Below are positions 1 through 8,704 of a DNA stretch of 64,000 nt, piece after piece. The notes beneath the pieces were generated by a model. That model had not been told where the DNA came from. It ran no database searches and was given only the letters and a program-made list of their open reading frames with translations. The position numbers were made by a program, and so were the translations under genes. Where the stretch lies: contig NZ_FNDQ01000012.1 of the NCBI RefSeq assembly GCF_900099675.1, positions 1-64,000 on the forward strand, given 5' to 3'. The number at the start of each line of letters is the position of its first letter. The first letter of the stretch is position 1. This DNA comes from Myroides phaeus (GTDB lineage Bacteria > Bacteroidota > Bacteroidia > Flavobacteriales > Flavobacteriaceae).

Positions 1-105
1 TAAAGTATAATCTCGTTGACTACGCTTTTCCCTTGTGTTTTCTGTCTCTTTCATAAATAAGTCTATTTTGTGTAAACCTATTTTAGGACGGGACATTTAA
101 ACATA

Positions 106-137
106 AAAAAGCCACAATGTTCATTGTGGCTTTTTCT
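106..137 (-). terminator. Intrinsic terminator of the sulfide:quinone oxidoreductase gene
   Basis: A 9-bp stem, GCCACAATG/CATTGTGGC, lies at 111-130 with A and T tracts on either side, just past the stop codon at 146. The symmetric flanks mean it could also stop transcription from the left. Bases 1-105 show no recognisable gene. Confidence 0.85.
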
Positions 138-145
138 ATATGCGA

Positions 146-1405
146 TTAAACTTGTTCTCCTTTCATCATTTTCTCCCAATACAAATAAGGCAATAAATGT
201 TTCTTCAACATCCATAGTCTCCAGTGTTCTTTATGACTTGAGAAGACAAGCATTTGTTTTAATTTAGGATCAGGAATAAACTCATTTTTATAGTTGAACT
301 CCGCCAACACCATTTTGCCATATCCCGTAACCAACGGACAAGAAGAATATCCTTCGTATTCCTTGTTGTCAGCTACTTTCTTTTGAATTAGCTTACAAAT
401 ATTATCAACTACAACCGGTACTTGCTTACGCACTGCTGCTCCCGTCTTAGCGGTTGGCAATCCTGCTACATCTCCTAATCCAAAAATATTAGCAAACTTC
501 TTGTGCTGTAAACTATTCAGATCTACATCTAACCAGCCTGCTTCATTAACCAAAACAGACTCTTTTACAAACTTTGGCGCAGTTTGCGGTGGCGCTAAGT
601 GTAAAAAATCGAATGACATTTCTACCACACCATCTTCTAAGTGGCGAACAGCTGTATCATCTGACGTTACAAAACAATGATTGTCTTGTGTATTGGTCAT
701 TTTGAAGTAAACCTTCTTATTAGCTGCATCTATCTTAATCGGATTGTGAAACGGTTTAAAGTCGATACCATATCGCTTCACGACATCCAGAAGTGTATCT
801 GCAATTTTCTTTACCCCAAATATCACGCTACCTGGCATTGGAAAATATACCTTTGTCTTTGTGTCTAATCCGTTCTTGCGGAAATAATCACACGCTAAGT
901 ACATAATCTTTTGAGGTGCTCCTCCACATTTTATAGGTGTACTTGGTTGTGTAAAAATAGCTGTTCCCCCTTTAAAAGCTTGCAACTGTTTCCACGTATA
1001 TTCAGGATCAATGTAATTACTACAAACCACCCCTTTATCTACTGCCTCTTGCAGTCCTTCTATCATTGTTAAATCGTTCACCAAACCAGGGCATACCACT
1101 AAATAATCATACGTTAATACCGTATTTTTATCTGTTGCCACACTATTGTTATCCACGTCAAAAGAAACCACCATCTCTTTAATCCATTCCACACCAGTTG
1201 GAATTAAATCCTTTGTATTTCTAATTGTCTTTTGCTTGTCATACGCTCCCGCACCAACTAATGTCCACGCAGGCTGATAATAATGTAGTTCAGAAGGATC
1301 TATAATTCCAATTTCAAGAGATGAATCCTTCTTTTTCAGCTGAGCCGCAGTCATAATTCCCGCAGTACCAGCCCCTATAATTAATATTTGATAATGAGTT
1401 TTCAT
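146..1405 (-). CDS. sqr: Type II sulfide:quinone oxidoreductase (SQOR-like flavoprotein)
   Basis: This FAD-dependent enzyme oxidises sulfide and passes electrons to quinone at the inner face of the membrane. The FAD dinucleotide fold is seen at residues 8-13 (GAGTAG). Two cysteines in family-typical context, C160 (PIKCGGAPQK) and C356 (SSCPLVTGYG), correspond to the redox cysteine pair of human-type SQOR. GLGDVAGLPTAKT near 309-321 is the second FAD-binding segment. The C-terminus ends in a hydrophobic LLPYLYWEKMM stretch like that of SQOR, which suits monotopic membrane binding. The length of 419 residues is normal. The gene stands alone, with its own terminator and an upstream palindrome (1460-1475) that may be an operator. 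Known for the family: type II enzymes often work with persulfide dioxygenases or sulfurtransferases, none of which is adjacent here. Confidence 0.9.
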   Translation of the reverse strand: MKTHYQILIIGAGTAGIMTAAQLKKKDSSLEIGIIDPSELHYYQPAWTLVGAGAYDKQKTIRNTKDLIPTGVEWIKEMVVSFDVDNNSVATDKNTVLTYDYLVVCPGLVNDLTMIEGLQEAVDKGVVCSNYIDPEYTWKQLQAFKGGTAIFTQPSTPIKCGGAPQKIMYLACDYFRKNGLDTKTKVYFPMPGSVIFGVKKIADTLLDVVKRYGIDFKPFHNPIKIDAANKKVYFKMTNTQDNHCFVTSDDTAVRHLEDGVVEMSFDFLHLAPPQTAPKFVKESVLVNEAGWLDVDLNSLQHKKFANIFGLGDVAGLPTAKTGAAVRKQVPVVVDNICKLIQKKVADNKEYEGYSSCPLVTGYGKMVLAEFNYKNEFIPDPKLKQMLVFSSHKEHWRLWMLKKHLLPYLYWEKMMKGEQV

Positions 1406-1662
1406 TTGTTTGATCTTTTTTGGTTGGTTACCAAAATATAAAAATATACCCTTTTCTTCTGTAACATTTGTTACAAACTAACCAATACTCCTTTATTTTT
1501 ACTATTAACGCAAGACATACATCAAATCGTATTATTTAATGTAAATACGACAATCGCCTAAATAGTTTATTTATGTTTTTCGCAATCAAATTTACTGTAA
1601 TTATAAGGGGTATCGCAATTTTTGAAGATTAAAAACACAAACAAGACCAATTATTAAACATA
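1406..1662. other. Intergenic region upstream of the SQR gene
   Basis: No gene is seen. Apart from the palindrome at 1460-1475, the stretch is AT-rich without recognisable structure. It carries the promoter region of the SQR gene, but no clear TAnnTTTG box could be fixed. Confidence 0.6.
1460..1475. promoter_or_regulatory. Perfect 16-bp palindrome, likely Crp/Fnr-family operator
   Basis: TGTAACATTTGTTACA is a perfect inverted repeat (TGTAACA-TT-TGTTACA) lying 55-70 bases upstream of the SQR start codon. Its size and dyad symmetry resemble sites of Crp/Fnr-type activators, and that spacing would suit an activator binding just upstream of the promoter. The regulator itself is not in the window. 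Confidence 0.5.
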
Positions 1663-1696
1663 AAAAAAAGAGACACAATCTCTTGTGTCTCTTTTC
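1663..1696 (-). terminator. Intrinsic terminator of folD
   Basis: The stem AGAGACACAA/TTGTGTCTCT (1669-1692) has a 4-base loop and is followed on the minus strand by a T tract. It lies 28 bases past the folD stop. Confidence 0.85.
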
Positions 1697-1719
1697 TATA
1701 ATCTAAATACGAAATGTGC

Positions 1720-2607
1720 TTATTCTCCTTTAAGTGCTTTACGAGAACGCGCTAATAGCGTATTTTTTAATAACATTGCAATTGTCATTGGTCCTACTCC
1801 TCCAGGAACAGGGGTAATGAATGCTGCTTTTTTACTTACCTCGTCAAAGTCAACATCACCAGCGATAACGTATCCTCTTGGCACATTAGCATCAGCGACA
1901 CGAGTAATTCCAACATCCACTACTGTAACTCCCTCTTTTACCATATCTGCTTTCAAGAAATGAGGCACACCCAAAGCAGAGATAATAATATCTGCCTCTC
2001 TTGTGATAGCTTCAATATTCTTAGTACGGCTGTGCGTTAAGGTAACAGTAGCATCTCCAGGATACCCTTTTCTACTCAAAAGAATACTCATCGGACGCCC
2101 CACAATATGAGAACGACCAATTACCACTACATTCTTTCCAGCTGTTTCAACTTTATAGCGCTCTAACAACTCCATGATTCCATAAGGCGTAGCAGGCAAG
2201 AATGTTTCCATTTCCAATGCCATTCTACCAAAGTTTGTAGGGTGAAAACCATCTACATCTTTGTCAGGGTCGATTGCTAATAAAATCTTTTGTTCATCGA
2301 TGTGTTTAGGCAAAGGCAACTGAACAATGTACCCGTCAATAGCAGGATCAGCGTTCAATTCTTTTACTTTAGCCAATAGTTCATCCTCTGTTGTGTCTTC
2401 TGGTAAAGCTACTAAAGTAGATTCAAAACCTACTTTCTCACAAGACTTAACCTTACTTCCTACGTAAGTTAAACTTGCTCCGTTGCTTCCAACAAGTACT
2501 GCTGCTAAATGAGGAACTTTCTCCCCGCGAGATTTCATCTGTTGAACCTCAACAGCAATCTCATTCTTGATATCTTCCGATACCTTTTTTCCGTCTAGTA
2601 GTTGCAT
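1720..2607 (-). CDS. folD: Bifunctional methylenetetrahydrofolate dehydrogenase/cyclohydrolase FolD
   Basis: FolD interconverts 5,10-methylene-THF, 5,10-methenyl-THF and 10-formyl-THF in the cytoplasm with NADP, supplying one-carbon units for purines and formyl-methionine. The length of 295 residues is typical. The catalytic YxxxK pair is at Y48 and K52. The NADP-binding segment [11 protein letters not shown] and the C-terminal signature [10 protein letters not shown] are intact. The gene follows ffh on the same strand, but a strong terminator (2647-2690) separates them, so it is probably transcribed alone. Confidence 0.97.
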   Translation of the reverse strand: MQLLDGKKVSEDIKNEIAVEVQQMKSRGEKVPHLAAVLVGSNGASLTYVGSKVKSCEKVGFESTLVALPEDTTEDELLAKVKELNADPAIDGYIVQLPLPKHIDEQKILLAIDPDKDVDGFHPTNFGRMALEMETFLPATPYGIMELLERYKVETAGKNVVVIGRSHIVGRPMSILLSRKGYPGDATVTLTHSRTKNIEAITREADIIISALGVPHFLKADMVKEGVTVVDVGITRVADANVPRGYVIAGDVDFDEVSKKAAFITPVPGGVGPMTIAMLLKNTLLARSRKALKGE

Positions 2608-2646
2608 TAAAAAATAATAAGTGTGTGTTGTTATATATGTAAACTA

Positions 2647-2690
2647 AAGAAGGTTTAAACTTCATTACGAACCTTAAACCTTCTTGTTTT
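2647..2690 (-). terminator. Intrinsic terminator of ffh
   Basis: A 12-bp stem, AAGAAGGTTTAA/TTAAACCTTCTT (2647-2685), follows the ffh stop at 2696. The loop is about 15 bases. Confidence 0.75.
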
Positions 2691-2695
2691 TATTT

Positions 2696-4033
2696 TTATT
2701 GCATGCCTTTCATTTGGCCCATCATCCTCATCAAATTCTTACCTTTTGAACCTTGCATCATTTTCATCATTTTGCTCATTTGGTCGAATTGCTTAAGCAA
2801 TTGATTTACTTGTTGGATATCCGTTCCTGATCCTTTAGCAATTCTTTGCTTGCGTTTAGCATCAAGTAAAGACGGTTTAGCGCGCTCTTTTGGAGTCATT
2901 GAGTGAATGATAGCTTCTATGTGCTTAAAAGCATCATCTTCAATTTCTACGTCTTTCAACGCTTTTCCAACACCTGGCAACATTCCTACCAAGTCTTTCA
3001 TACTACCCATTTTCTTCACTTGTTGAATTTGAGATAAGAAATCGTCAAATCCGAACTCGTTTTTCGCAATTTTCTTTTGAATCTTACGAGCTTCCTCTTC
3101 ATCATATTGCTCTTGCGCACGTTCTACTAACGAGATAACGTCACCCATCCCAAGGATACGATCAGCTAAACGTTCTGGATAGAACACGTCAATTGCATCC
3201 ATCTTCTCACCTGTACCAATAAACTTAATTGGTTTATTAACTACAGATTTAATAGAAATGGCAGCCCCTCCACGAGTATCCCCATCTAATTTAGTAAGGA
3301 TAACCCCGTCAAAGTTTAATCTATCATTAAATGCTTTTGCAGTATTTACAGCATCTTGTCCTGTCATAGAATCCACTACGAATAATGTTTCGTGTGGCGT
3401 GATTGCTTTGTGAATATTAGCAATCTCCGTCATCATCTCTTCATCAACTGCCAAACGACCAGCTGTATCGACAATAACTACGTTGAATCCATTTGCTTTT
3501 GCGTGCTTAATAGCATTCTCAGCAATTTGTACTGGATTGTTATTTCCTTCTTCTGAATAAACCTCAACACCAAGTTGTTCTCCAACTACGTGTAATTGGT
3601 TAATCGCAGCAGGACGGTAAACGTCACACGCTACTAATAAAGGAGTTTTATTCTTTTTAGTTTTTAAAAAGTTAGCCAATTTACCAGAGAAAGTAGTCTT
3701 ACCAGACCCTTGTAAACCTGACATTAAAATCACAGTTGGATTACCTGACAAGTTGATACCAGCGGCCTCTCCACCCATCAATTGCGTTAGCTCGTCTTTA
3801 ACGATTTTAACCATCAACTGACCTGGTTGTAGAGTTGTAAGTACTTCTTGTCCTAAGGCTTTTTCTTTTACTATATTGGTAAAATCTTTCGCAATTTTAA
3901 AGTTAACGTCGGCGTCTAATAACGCTCTACGTACTTCCTTTAAAGTGTCTGCTACATTGACTTCAGTAATTTTACCATGTCCCTTAAGGATATGAAAGGC
4001 TTTATCTAATTTATCGCTTAAATTATCAAACAT
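2696..4033 (-). CDS. ffh: Signal recognition particle protein Ffh
   Basis: Ffh is the SRP54 GTPase that binds signal sequences of nascent membrane and secreted proteins and docks with FtsY. The NG domain shows the P-loop at residues 106-113 (GLQGSGKT), DTAGR at 189-193 and TKLDGD at 247-252. The C-terminal M domain (about 320-445) is rich in methionine, ending in MMKMMQGSKG and further Met pairs, as expected for signal-sequence binding. The length of 445 residues is standard. It is expressed from its own promoter at 4063-4093, close to a divergent pseudouridine synthase gene. The SRP RNA gene is not seen in the window. Confidence 0.98.
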   Translation of the reverse strand: MFDNLSDKLDKAFHILKGHGKITEVNVADTLKEVRRALLDADVNFKIAKDFTNIVKEKALGQEVLTTLQPGQLMVKIVKDELTQLMGGEAAGINLSGNPTVILMSGLQGSGKTTFSGKLANFLKTKKNKTPLLVACDVYRPAAINQLHVVGEQLGVEVYSEEGNNNPVQIAENAIKHAKANGFNVVIVDTAGRLAVDEEMMTEIANIHKAITPHETLFVVDSMTGQDAVNTAKAFNDRLNFDGVILTKLDGDTRGGAAISIKSVVNKPIKFIGTGEKMDAIDVFYPERLADRILGMGDVISLVERAQEQYDEEEARKIQKKIAKNEFGFDDFLSQIQQVKKMGSMKDLVGMLPGVGKALKDVEIEDDAFKHIEAIIHSMTPKERAKPSLLDAKRKQRIAKGSGTDIQQVNQLLKQFDQMSKMMKMMQGSKGKNLMRMMGQMKGMQ

Positions 4034-4062
4034 ATCGGTATTATTTTAATACTTTGAGTCGC

Positions 4063-4093
4063 CAAAGATACTATATAACTCTTTAAGTCACAA
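4063..4093 (-). promoter_or_regulatory. Promoter of ffh
   Basis: On the minus strand a TTG (complement of CAA at 4091-4093) and TATCTTTG (complement of CAAAGATA at 4063-4070) are 20 bases apart. This matches the Bacteroidota consensus TTG-N(17-23)-TAnnTTTG. The start codon is 30 bases downstream. Confidence 0.7.
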
Positions 4094-4232
4094 AAAGCAA
4101 AAGCAGGAAAACATACTTTTTTTAAATAATCTTTTGGCAAACCTACTTTTGACAGATTCTACGTCTTCTTTTTCAATACTTTTTAACTCACTTTTTGAAG
4201 CACAAGAAATATAACTTTCCCCTTTTTATCCC

Positions 4233-4240
4233 TATTTTTG
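4233..4240 (+). promoter_or_regulatory. -7 element for the RluA-type gene
   Basis: TATTTTTG matches TAnnTTTG and lies 20 bases before the start codon at 4260. No TTG is seen at the usual distance upstream. Confidence 0.5.
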
Positions 4241-4259
4241 CCACTTAATAAACAACAAT

Positions 4260-5939
4260 ATGCCTACTTCTAAACCTCTTTTTAGAGTTTTTCAATCTGA
4301 TATAAGTGCAATCGAACTGCCTAAAAAGTTCACTTATCCCTTTTATTACGAACCTCATCAATTATCTATTCTTGCCGCTAAAGAATTACAAGAAGAGTTA
4401 GCTACAAATCCTGTAATCACACCTTTTTTTGACAAGAACAGTCCTAATTACCTATTTTCTGGTAAGATGTTTGGCGTTTTAATCGTAAAAAATAAAGCGG
4501 GGGAATTAGGTTATTTCACTGCCTTTTCTGGTAAGTTAGGTCCTCTTTCTCACTTAGAAGGATTCGTTCCTGCTGTCTTTGATATATGGGACAAAGAAGG
4601 CTTTTTTATTAAAGATGGGGCTATTCTGACTACGATTAACAATAGAATAGAAGAATTAGAGGCTGACAGTGCATACCAAGAGGCAAAGGAACTATTAGTT
4701 AAGCAATTAAAAGAAGAAGAAACTGCTATATCGGATAGAAAAGCTGAGGTGAAGCGTTTAAAAAATGAGCGTAAAGCTGCGAGAAATGAGCAAATAGCTA
4801 TTTTGTCTGATGAGGAGTTTACTGCTTTTAACGACGACTTGATTAAACAAAGTCTTAGAGATAAACACGAATTAAGAGTATTGACAACTTATTGGCAAGA
4901 ACAAATAGCACAGACAAAAGAGGTTATTGATTCGTTTGAAAATGTGATTAAAGACCTTAAAGAAGAAAGAAAACAAAAGTCGAATGCCTTACAAACAAAG
5001 TTGTTTGAACACTACCGCTTTTTAAACAACAGAGGAGAACAACGCGACTTATTAGATATTTTTGAAGAAACGCCAATACAACCACCGGCAGCAGCGGGAG
5101 ATTGTGCTGCACCTAAATTATTGCAATACGCTTACCTAAATGGGTATAGTCCTATTGCTATGGCCGAGTTTTGGTGGGGCGAATCACCTAAATCTGAAAT
5201 TAGAAAACACCAACACTACTACCCTGCTTGTCGCGGTAAATGTGAGCCTATTTTAGGACATATGCTACAAGGATTGGAGGTAGATGACAACCCTTTATTG
5301 CTTAACCCTGCCTTAAACAAACCGTTAGAAATTGTTTTTGAAGATGAGTACTTCGCGATTGTCAATAAACCAGAGGAATTCTTGTCTGTTCCTGGTATTT
5401 TTATTCACGATTCTGTACAAGAACGCATGAAGTTGAGATACCCTAAAGCAAGTGGTCCTTTGATTGTACACCGTTTAGATATGGCTACATCGGGAATCCT
5501 AATCATTGCAAAAGACAAAGATTCACACAAAGCATTGCAAAGTCAATTTATCAGAAAAAAAGTTGAGAAACGCTATGTAGCTTTACTTGATGGAGATGTT
5601 GCTGGCGATGAAGGACTAATCGACTTGCCATTGCGCGTGGACTTAGACGATCGACCTCGTCAGATGGTTTGCTATGAATATGGCAAATACGCACAAACAA
5701 GATGGGAAGTTATAGAGCGAAAAGAAGGAAAAACAAAAGTGTACTTCTATCCTATTACAGGACGTACGCATCAGTTGAGAGTACACGCTTCTCACCCAAT
5801 GGGGTTAAACACGCCAATTATTGGTGATGATTTGTACGGAACTAAAGCTAATAGACTGCACTTACACGCTAATAAAATTACTTTTAAACATCCAAAAACA
5901 CAGGAAACAGTATCATTTGAGGTAAAAGAAAACTTCTAA
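4260..5939 (+). CDS. Long RluA-family RNA pseudouridine synthase with coiled-coil N-terminal extension
   Basis: The C-terminal third is an RluA-type catalytic domain that isomerises uridine in rRNA or tRNA. The motif HRLDMATSG places the catalytic aspartate at residue 407, and PITGRTHQLRVH follows near 500. The first 330 or so residues are unlike classical RluA or RluD: a globular segment, then a highly charged Glu/Lys-rich stretch (about 130-245) that should form a coiled coil, then a cysteine-containing linker (GDCAAPKLLQ, CRGKCEP). At 559 residues the protein is nearly twice the usual size. Similar long forms occur in Bacteroidota. The start at 4260 follows a -7 box by 20 bases. The RNA target cannot be deduced. 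The DUF445 gene follows 42 bases later, so the two may be cotranscribed. Confidence 0.88.
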   Translation: MPTSKPLFRVFQSDISAIELPKKFTYPFYYEPHQLSILAAKELQEELATNPVITPFFDKNSPNYLFSGKMFGVLIVKNKAGELGYFTAFSGKLGPLSHLEGFVPAVFDIWDKEGFFIKDGAILTTINNRIEELEADSAYQEAKELLVKQLKEEETAISDRKAEVKRLKNERKAARNEQIAILSDEEFTAFNDDLIKQSLRDKHELRVLTTYWQEQIAQTKEVIDSFENVIKDLKEERKQKSNALQTKLFEHYRFLNNRGEQRDLLDIFEETPIQPPAAAGDCAAPKLLQYAYLNGYSPIAMAEFWWGESPKSEIRKHQHYYPACRGKCEPILGHMLQGLEVDDNPLLLNPALNKPLEIVFEDEYFAIVNKPEEFLSVPGIFIHDSVQERMKLRYPKASGPLIVHRLDMATSGILIIAKDKDSHKALQSQFIRKKVEKRYVALLDGDVAGDEGLIDLPLRVDLDDRPRQMVCYEYGKYAQTRWEVIERKEGKTKVYFYPITGRTHQLRVHASHPMGLNTPIIGDDLYGTKANRLHLHANKITFKHPKTQETVSFEVKENF

Positions 5940-5981
5940 CGTCTTATTTTTTAATAACTTTACTTTTTAACTCATTTATAT

Positions 5982-7214
5982 ATGCCTGATAAAAAAGCAC
6001 AATTGCGCAAACACAAACAGATTGCTACTGGATTATTTATCCTAATGGCTATAGTGTATGTGGTAATGGTTTATAGTTTAAAACACGCCCCTGCAGCTTG
6101 GATGGGATATGTCAAAGCCTTTTCAGAGGCAGCAATGGTCGGTGCATTGGCAGATTGGTTTGCTGTTACGGCTTTATTTCGCCACCCGATGGGATTGAAT
6201 ATTCCGCACACAAATTTGATTGTTAATAGTAAAAATAAAATTGGAGACAACTTAGGAGACTTTGTTACTGACAACTTTCTAACCTCTACTAATATTCGCC
6301 CTTATGTTGAAAAGATTGACTTGGGAACACTCATTTCTACTTATATAGCAAAAGAGAAGAATCAACAGCTATTAGAAAATGAAATAGCCAATTTAGCCAA
6401 GAGAATACTAACTGATTTAGAAGATAAAACCGTTGTTTCTTTCTTAGCTGGAAAAGCGAAAGAAGGTATTGCTGCTATTAATGTACAGAGCTTTGTAGCA
6501 CAAGGTGTGATGTATGCTGTAGAAAAGGGAGAACACAATAGATTAATTGATGTGATTATTCCGAAAGCACAGGTTTATGTTAAAGAGCACCGAGAAGAGA
6601 TTTATGCAAAGATTGTTGAGAAACAACCTCTTTTAGGACTTATCGGTGGTAAAACAGTAACAAATCAATTGGTCAATGGGGTAAATACCTTTTTAGAAGA
6701 TATTGCTCAAGATCCAAATCACAAGATTAGAAAAGAAATCACCCTTCGCTTAGAAATGCTGGCTGTAGATATTGAGGCTTCTGATAAGTGGAAAGCTAAG
6801 TTTGATGAGATTATTGGACAGTTTATTACCGATGACCGCATTGAGGATTATATCAGAGATTTCTGGACTTCTACAAAAGACAATTTATTAAAACAATTAG
6901 AGGACAACAACTCTATGTTGAGAACATACATTCAAAAAAGCTTGGCTAATATAGCGGTGGACTTAGAACAAAATGAAGAACTAAGAGCTAAAATAAATAA
7001 GTGGATTCAACATACTATTTATCGCCTTGCCCTTAAAAACACAAAAGAAGTTGGTCAACTAATCCGAAATACCGTTGATAGTTGGGACGGTCGTGAATTA
7101 AGTGACAAATTAGAACTTGAAGTCGGAAAAGACTTGCAGTTCATCAGAATTAACGGAACTATTGTTGGGGGACTCGTAGGATTGCTTATTTATATCGTTA
7201 CCAGTTTTATCTAA
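5982..7214 (+). CDS. DUF445 family inner-membrane protein
   Basis: The 410-residue protein has an N-terminal transmembrane helix (about 13-33), a second hydrophobic segment containing AALADWFAVTALFRHP, which is the hallmark of DUF445/YjiN-type proteins, and a hydrophobic C-terminal helix (about 390-409). The long central part is amphipathic and helical. The function of the family is not established; it is thought to act at the cell envelope. It lies 42 bases after the RluA-type gene on the same strand and is followed by a strong bidirectional terminator, so it probably ends a two-gene operon. Confidence 0.85.
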   Translation: MPDKKAQLRKHKQIATGLFILMAIVYVVMVYSLKHAPAAWMGYVKAFSEAAMVGALADWFAVTALFRHPMGLNIPHTNLIVNSKNKIGDNLGDFVTDNFLTSTNIRPYVEKIDLGTLISTYIAKEKNQQLLENEIANLAKRILTDLEDKTVVSFLAGKAKEGIAAINVQSFVAQGVMYAVEKGEHNRLIDVIIPKAQVYVKEHREEIYAKIVEKQPLLGLIGGKTVTNQLVNGVNTFLEDIAQDPNHKIRKEITLRLEMLAVDIEASDKWKAKFDEIIGQFITDDRIEDYIRDFWTSTKDNLLKQLEDNNSMLRTYIQKSLANIAVDLEQNEELRAKINKWIQHTIYRLALKNTKEVGQLIRNTVDSWDGRELSDKLELEVGKDLQFIRINGTIVGGLVGLLIYIVTSFI

Positions 7215-7225
7215 CATTTAGATAC

Positions 7226-7261
7226 TAAAAAAGGCTACAATTCAACATTGTAGCCTTTTTT
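7226..7261. terminator. Bidirectional terminator between convergent genes
   Basis: The stem GGCTACAAT/ATTGTAGCC has six A on one side and six T on the other, and lies between the stops at 7214 (+) and 7266 (-). Confidence 0.9.
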
Positions 7262-7265
7262 ATGT

Positions 7266-8024
7266 TTAGTTATCAGCAACTCCTTGTTTGCTAATATCTT
7301 TTCCTTTTTTATCTGTAATAGTAATACTCACTCCGTGAAGTGCTTCTATTTCTTGTGCATCTAATAGAATGGTAATTTCCTCTGTTGTCTTTTTGTTTTT
7401 AAACTCCAATACTCTTGTTCCCATCGAACCTTGCAGATCTAAGCATCCTTCCAAAACCAAAGTTGGATGTTCGTTCATCTTAACTCCTTTCTTCCAAATC
7501 ACAAGACGCATAACCTCATCATTAATATTGTCAATACGCCAAGTTTCTCCTTCTACCTCAATCACCGCATAAGGTTCTTTATACTTTTGAACGCTCTTGT
7601 GTAAACGTGTTCTATCTTGTTGTATCAATGACTTTCGCCACTTTTTTTCCATTGGCGTATCGCGATTAATTCTGTAAATAATCCCATTGTCATCCATCCA
7701 CAACAAACCGTCTTTCAACATCGTTCCTCTCCATCCTACCGTACTCCAATCGTCAAGCGTTGACTTGGCAATTGCATTAATCAACTCCTTGTCGAAAATT
7801 TGGTCAAAACGAACAACAAGCTCCTTTGCTGTGTTCACCTCTGGAATAGGGTAACTTCTATTTAAGGGATAACCAATGTGATTAGCTATTTCCTCTTTGT
7901 CGTTATTTTGGAAAACAGCAATTAGCTCATTTACCTTGTCGGCAACAGCAGGAGAAAGATTATTCTCTTGTGCCCAGCTATTCATTCCAATAAAAAGAAC
8001 GAATAATAATGCGATATGTTTCAT
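7266..8024 (-). CDS. Secreted protein of unknown function
   Basis: I do not recognise the family. The 252-residue product begins with a clear Sec signal peptide (MKHIALLFVLFIGMNSWAQ), cleaved after about residue 18 (SWA), so it should be periplasmic. The mature protein is mixed alpha/beta and polar. It has a tryptophan-rich middle (DDWSTVGWRGTM, LLWMDDNG) and a KKW RKS segment, with no cysteine pair or catalytic motif that I can name. It is the second gene of a pair: the 159-residue gene ends 22 bases upstream on the same strand and carries the promoter. Confidence 0.75.
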   Translation of the reverse strand: MKHIALLFVLFIGMNSWAQENNLSPAVADKVNELIAVFQNNDKEEIANHIGYPLNRSYPIPEVNTAKELVVRFDQIFDKELINAIAKSTLDDWSTVGWRGTMLKDGLLWMDDNGIIYRINRDTPMEKKWRKSLIQQDRTRLHKSVQKYKEPYAVIEVEGETWRIDNINDEVMRLVIWKKGVKMNEHPTLVLEGCLDLQGSMGTRVLEFKNKKTTEEITILLDAQEIEALHGVSITITDKKGKDISKQGVADN

Positions 8025-8046
8025 AGTGTTATTTGTAATGTAGTGT

Positions 8047-8526
8047 CTATTTTACAAAACGAGTTCTCAAATGGTCTGACAACATTTTCTGTACTTGTCC
8101 ATCAGATTCCGTAGCCTTTAGGTAGTCAAAGTGAGCTAAAATCTCTTGTCTTCTCGCCTCTGATAAAGTGATATTTGCCGTACTTAAAAAAGTATCAAAA
8201 GAAACGTGTGCTGCACAAACGTAGTCATACAAATAGTCTTTCCCTCCTCTTTCCAAAAGCTCTTGGGCTAATAAATTAAATTTGTTGAACACAACAAAAT
8301 TTAACTGAGCAGTCATCCCCATTGTGATAAACAACTCTCTAACAAGATCAAGACTAACAGTATGTATTTGCTCACATACCAATTCGGCAATTTGTATTCT
8401 AAAAAGGTAGTTTGCGTCTTTAAACTTTGCACCGAATTTTTCATTCCACTCTAAAGCGAGCCACTCGCTATCCTCCTGCGTGTAGTTATCAATAAACTCT
8501 TGAAAACTCAGATTAATCATTTGCAT
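8047..8526 (-). CDS. Conserved-looking cytoplasmic protein of unknown function
   Basis: The 159-residue product has no signal peptide or membrane segment and reads as mostly alpha-helical (LNFVVFNKFNLLAQELLERGG, FLSTANITLSEARRQEILAHF in the second half, given here as short excerpts). No family is recognised. Two starts are possible, at 8526 or 8520, two codons apart. A full TTG-N22-TAnnTTTG promoter lies upstream at 8557-8589. It precedes the secreted-protein gene by 22 bases, so the two are probably cotranscribed. Confidence 0.7.
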   Translation of the reverse strand: MQMINLSFQEFIDNYTQEDSEWLALEWNEKFGAKFKDANYLFRIQIAELVCEQIHTVSLDLVRELFITMGMTAQLNFVVFNKFNLLAQELLERGGKDYLYDYVCAAHVSFDTFLSTANITLSEARRQEILAHFDYLKATESDGQVQKMLSDHLRTRFVK

Positions 8527-8556
8527 ACTTACTTTTTTTGTATTCTACCCTTTTTG

Positions 8557-8589
8557 CAAAACTACAATTATTATAAGAGTTAAAATCAA
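8557..8589 (-). promoter_or_regulatory. Promoter of the 8047-8526 gene
   Basis: On the minus strand TTG (8587-8589) and TAGTTTTG (8557-8564) are 22 bases apart, matching the flavobacterial consensus. The start codon follows 31 bases later. Confidence 0.65.
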
Positions 8590-8605
8590 ATAGGACACTA
8601 AATAT

Positions 8606-8653
8606 AAAACAAAATGCAGTATTATTATTCTTGTGAAATAACAACACTGCATT
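8606..8653 (-). terminator. Terminator of the DUF4261-like gene
   Basis: The outer stem AATGCAGT/ACTGCATT (8613-8620 with 8646-8653) is followed on the minus strand by TTGTTTT. A partial inner stem extends it. It lies about 50 bases past the stop at 8705. Confidence 0.6.
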
Positions 8654-8704
8654 GGGTGCTTCTCTTTTTTTAAAGCGTAATAACCAATAAGGTTAATCTA
8701 TATT

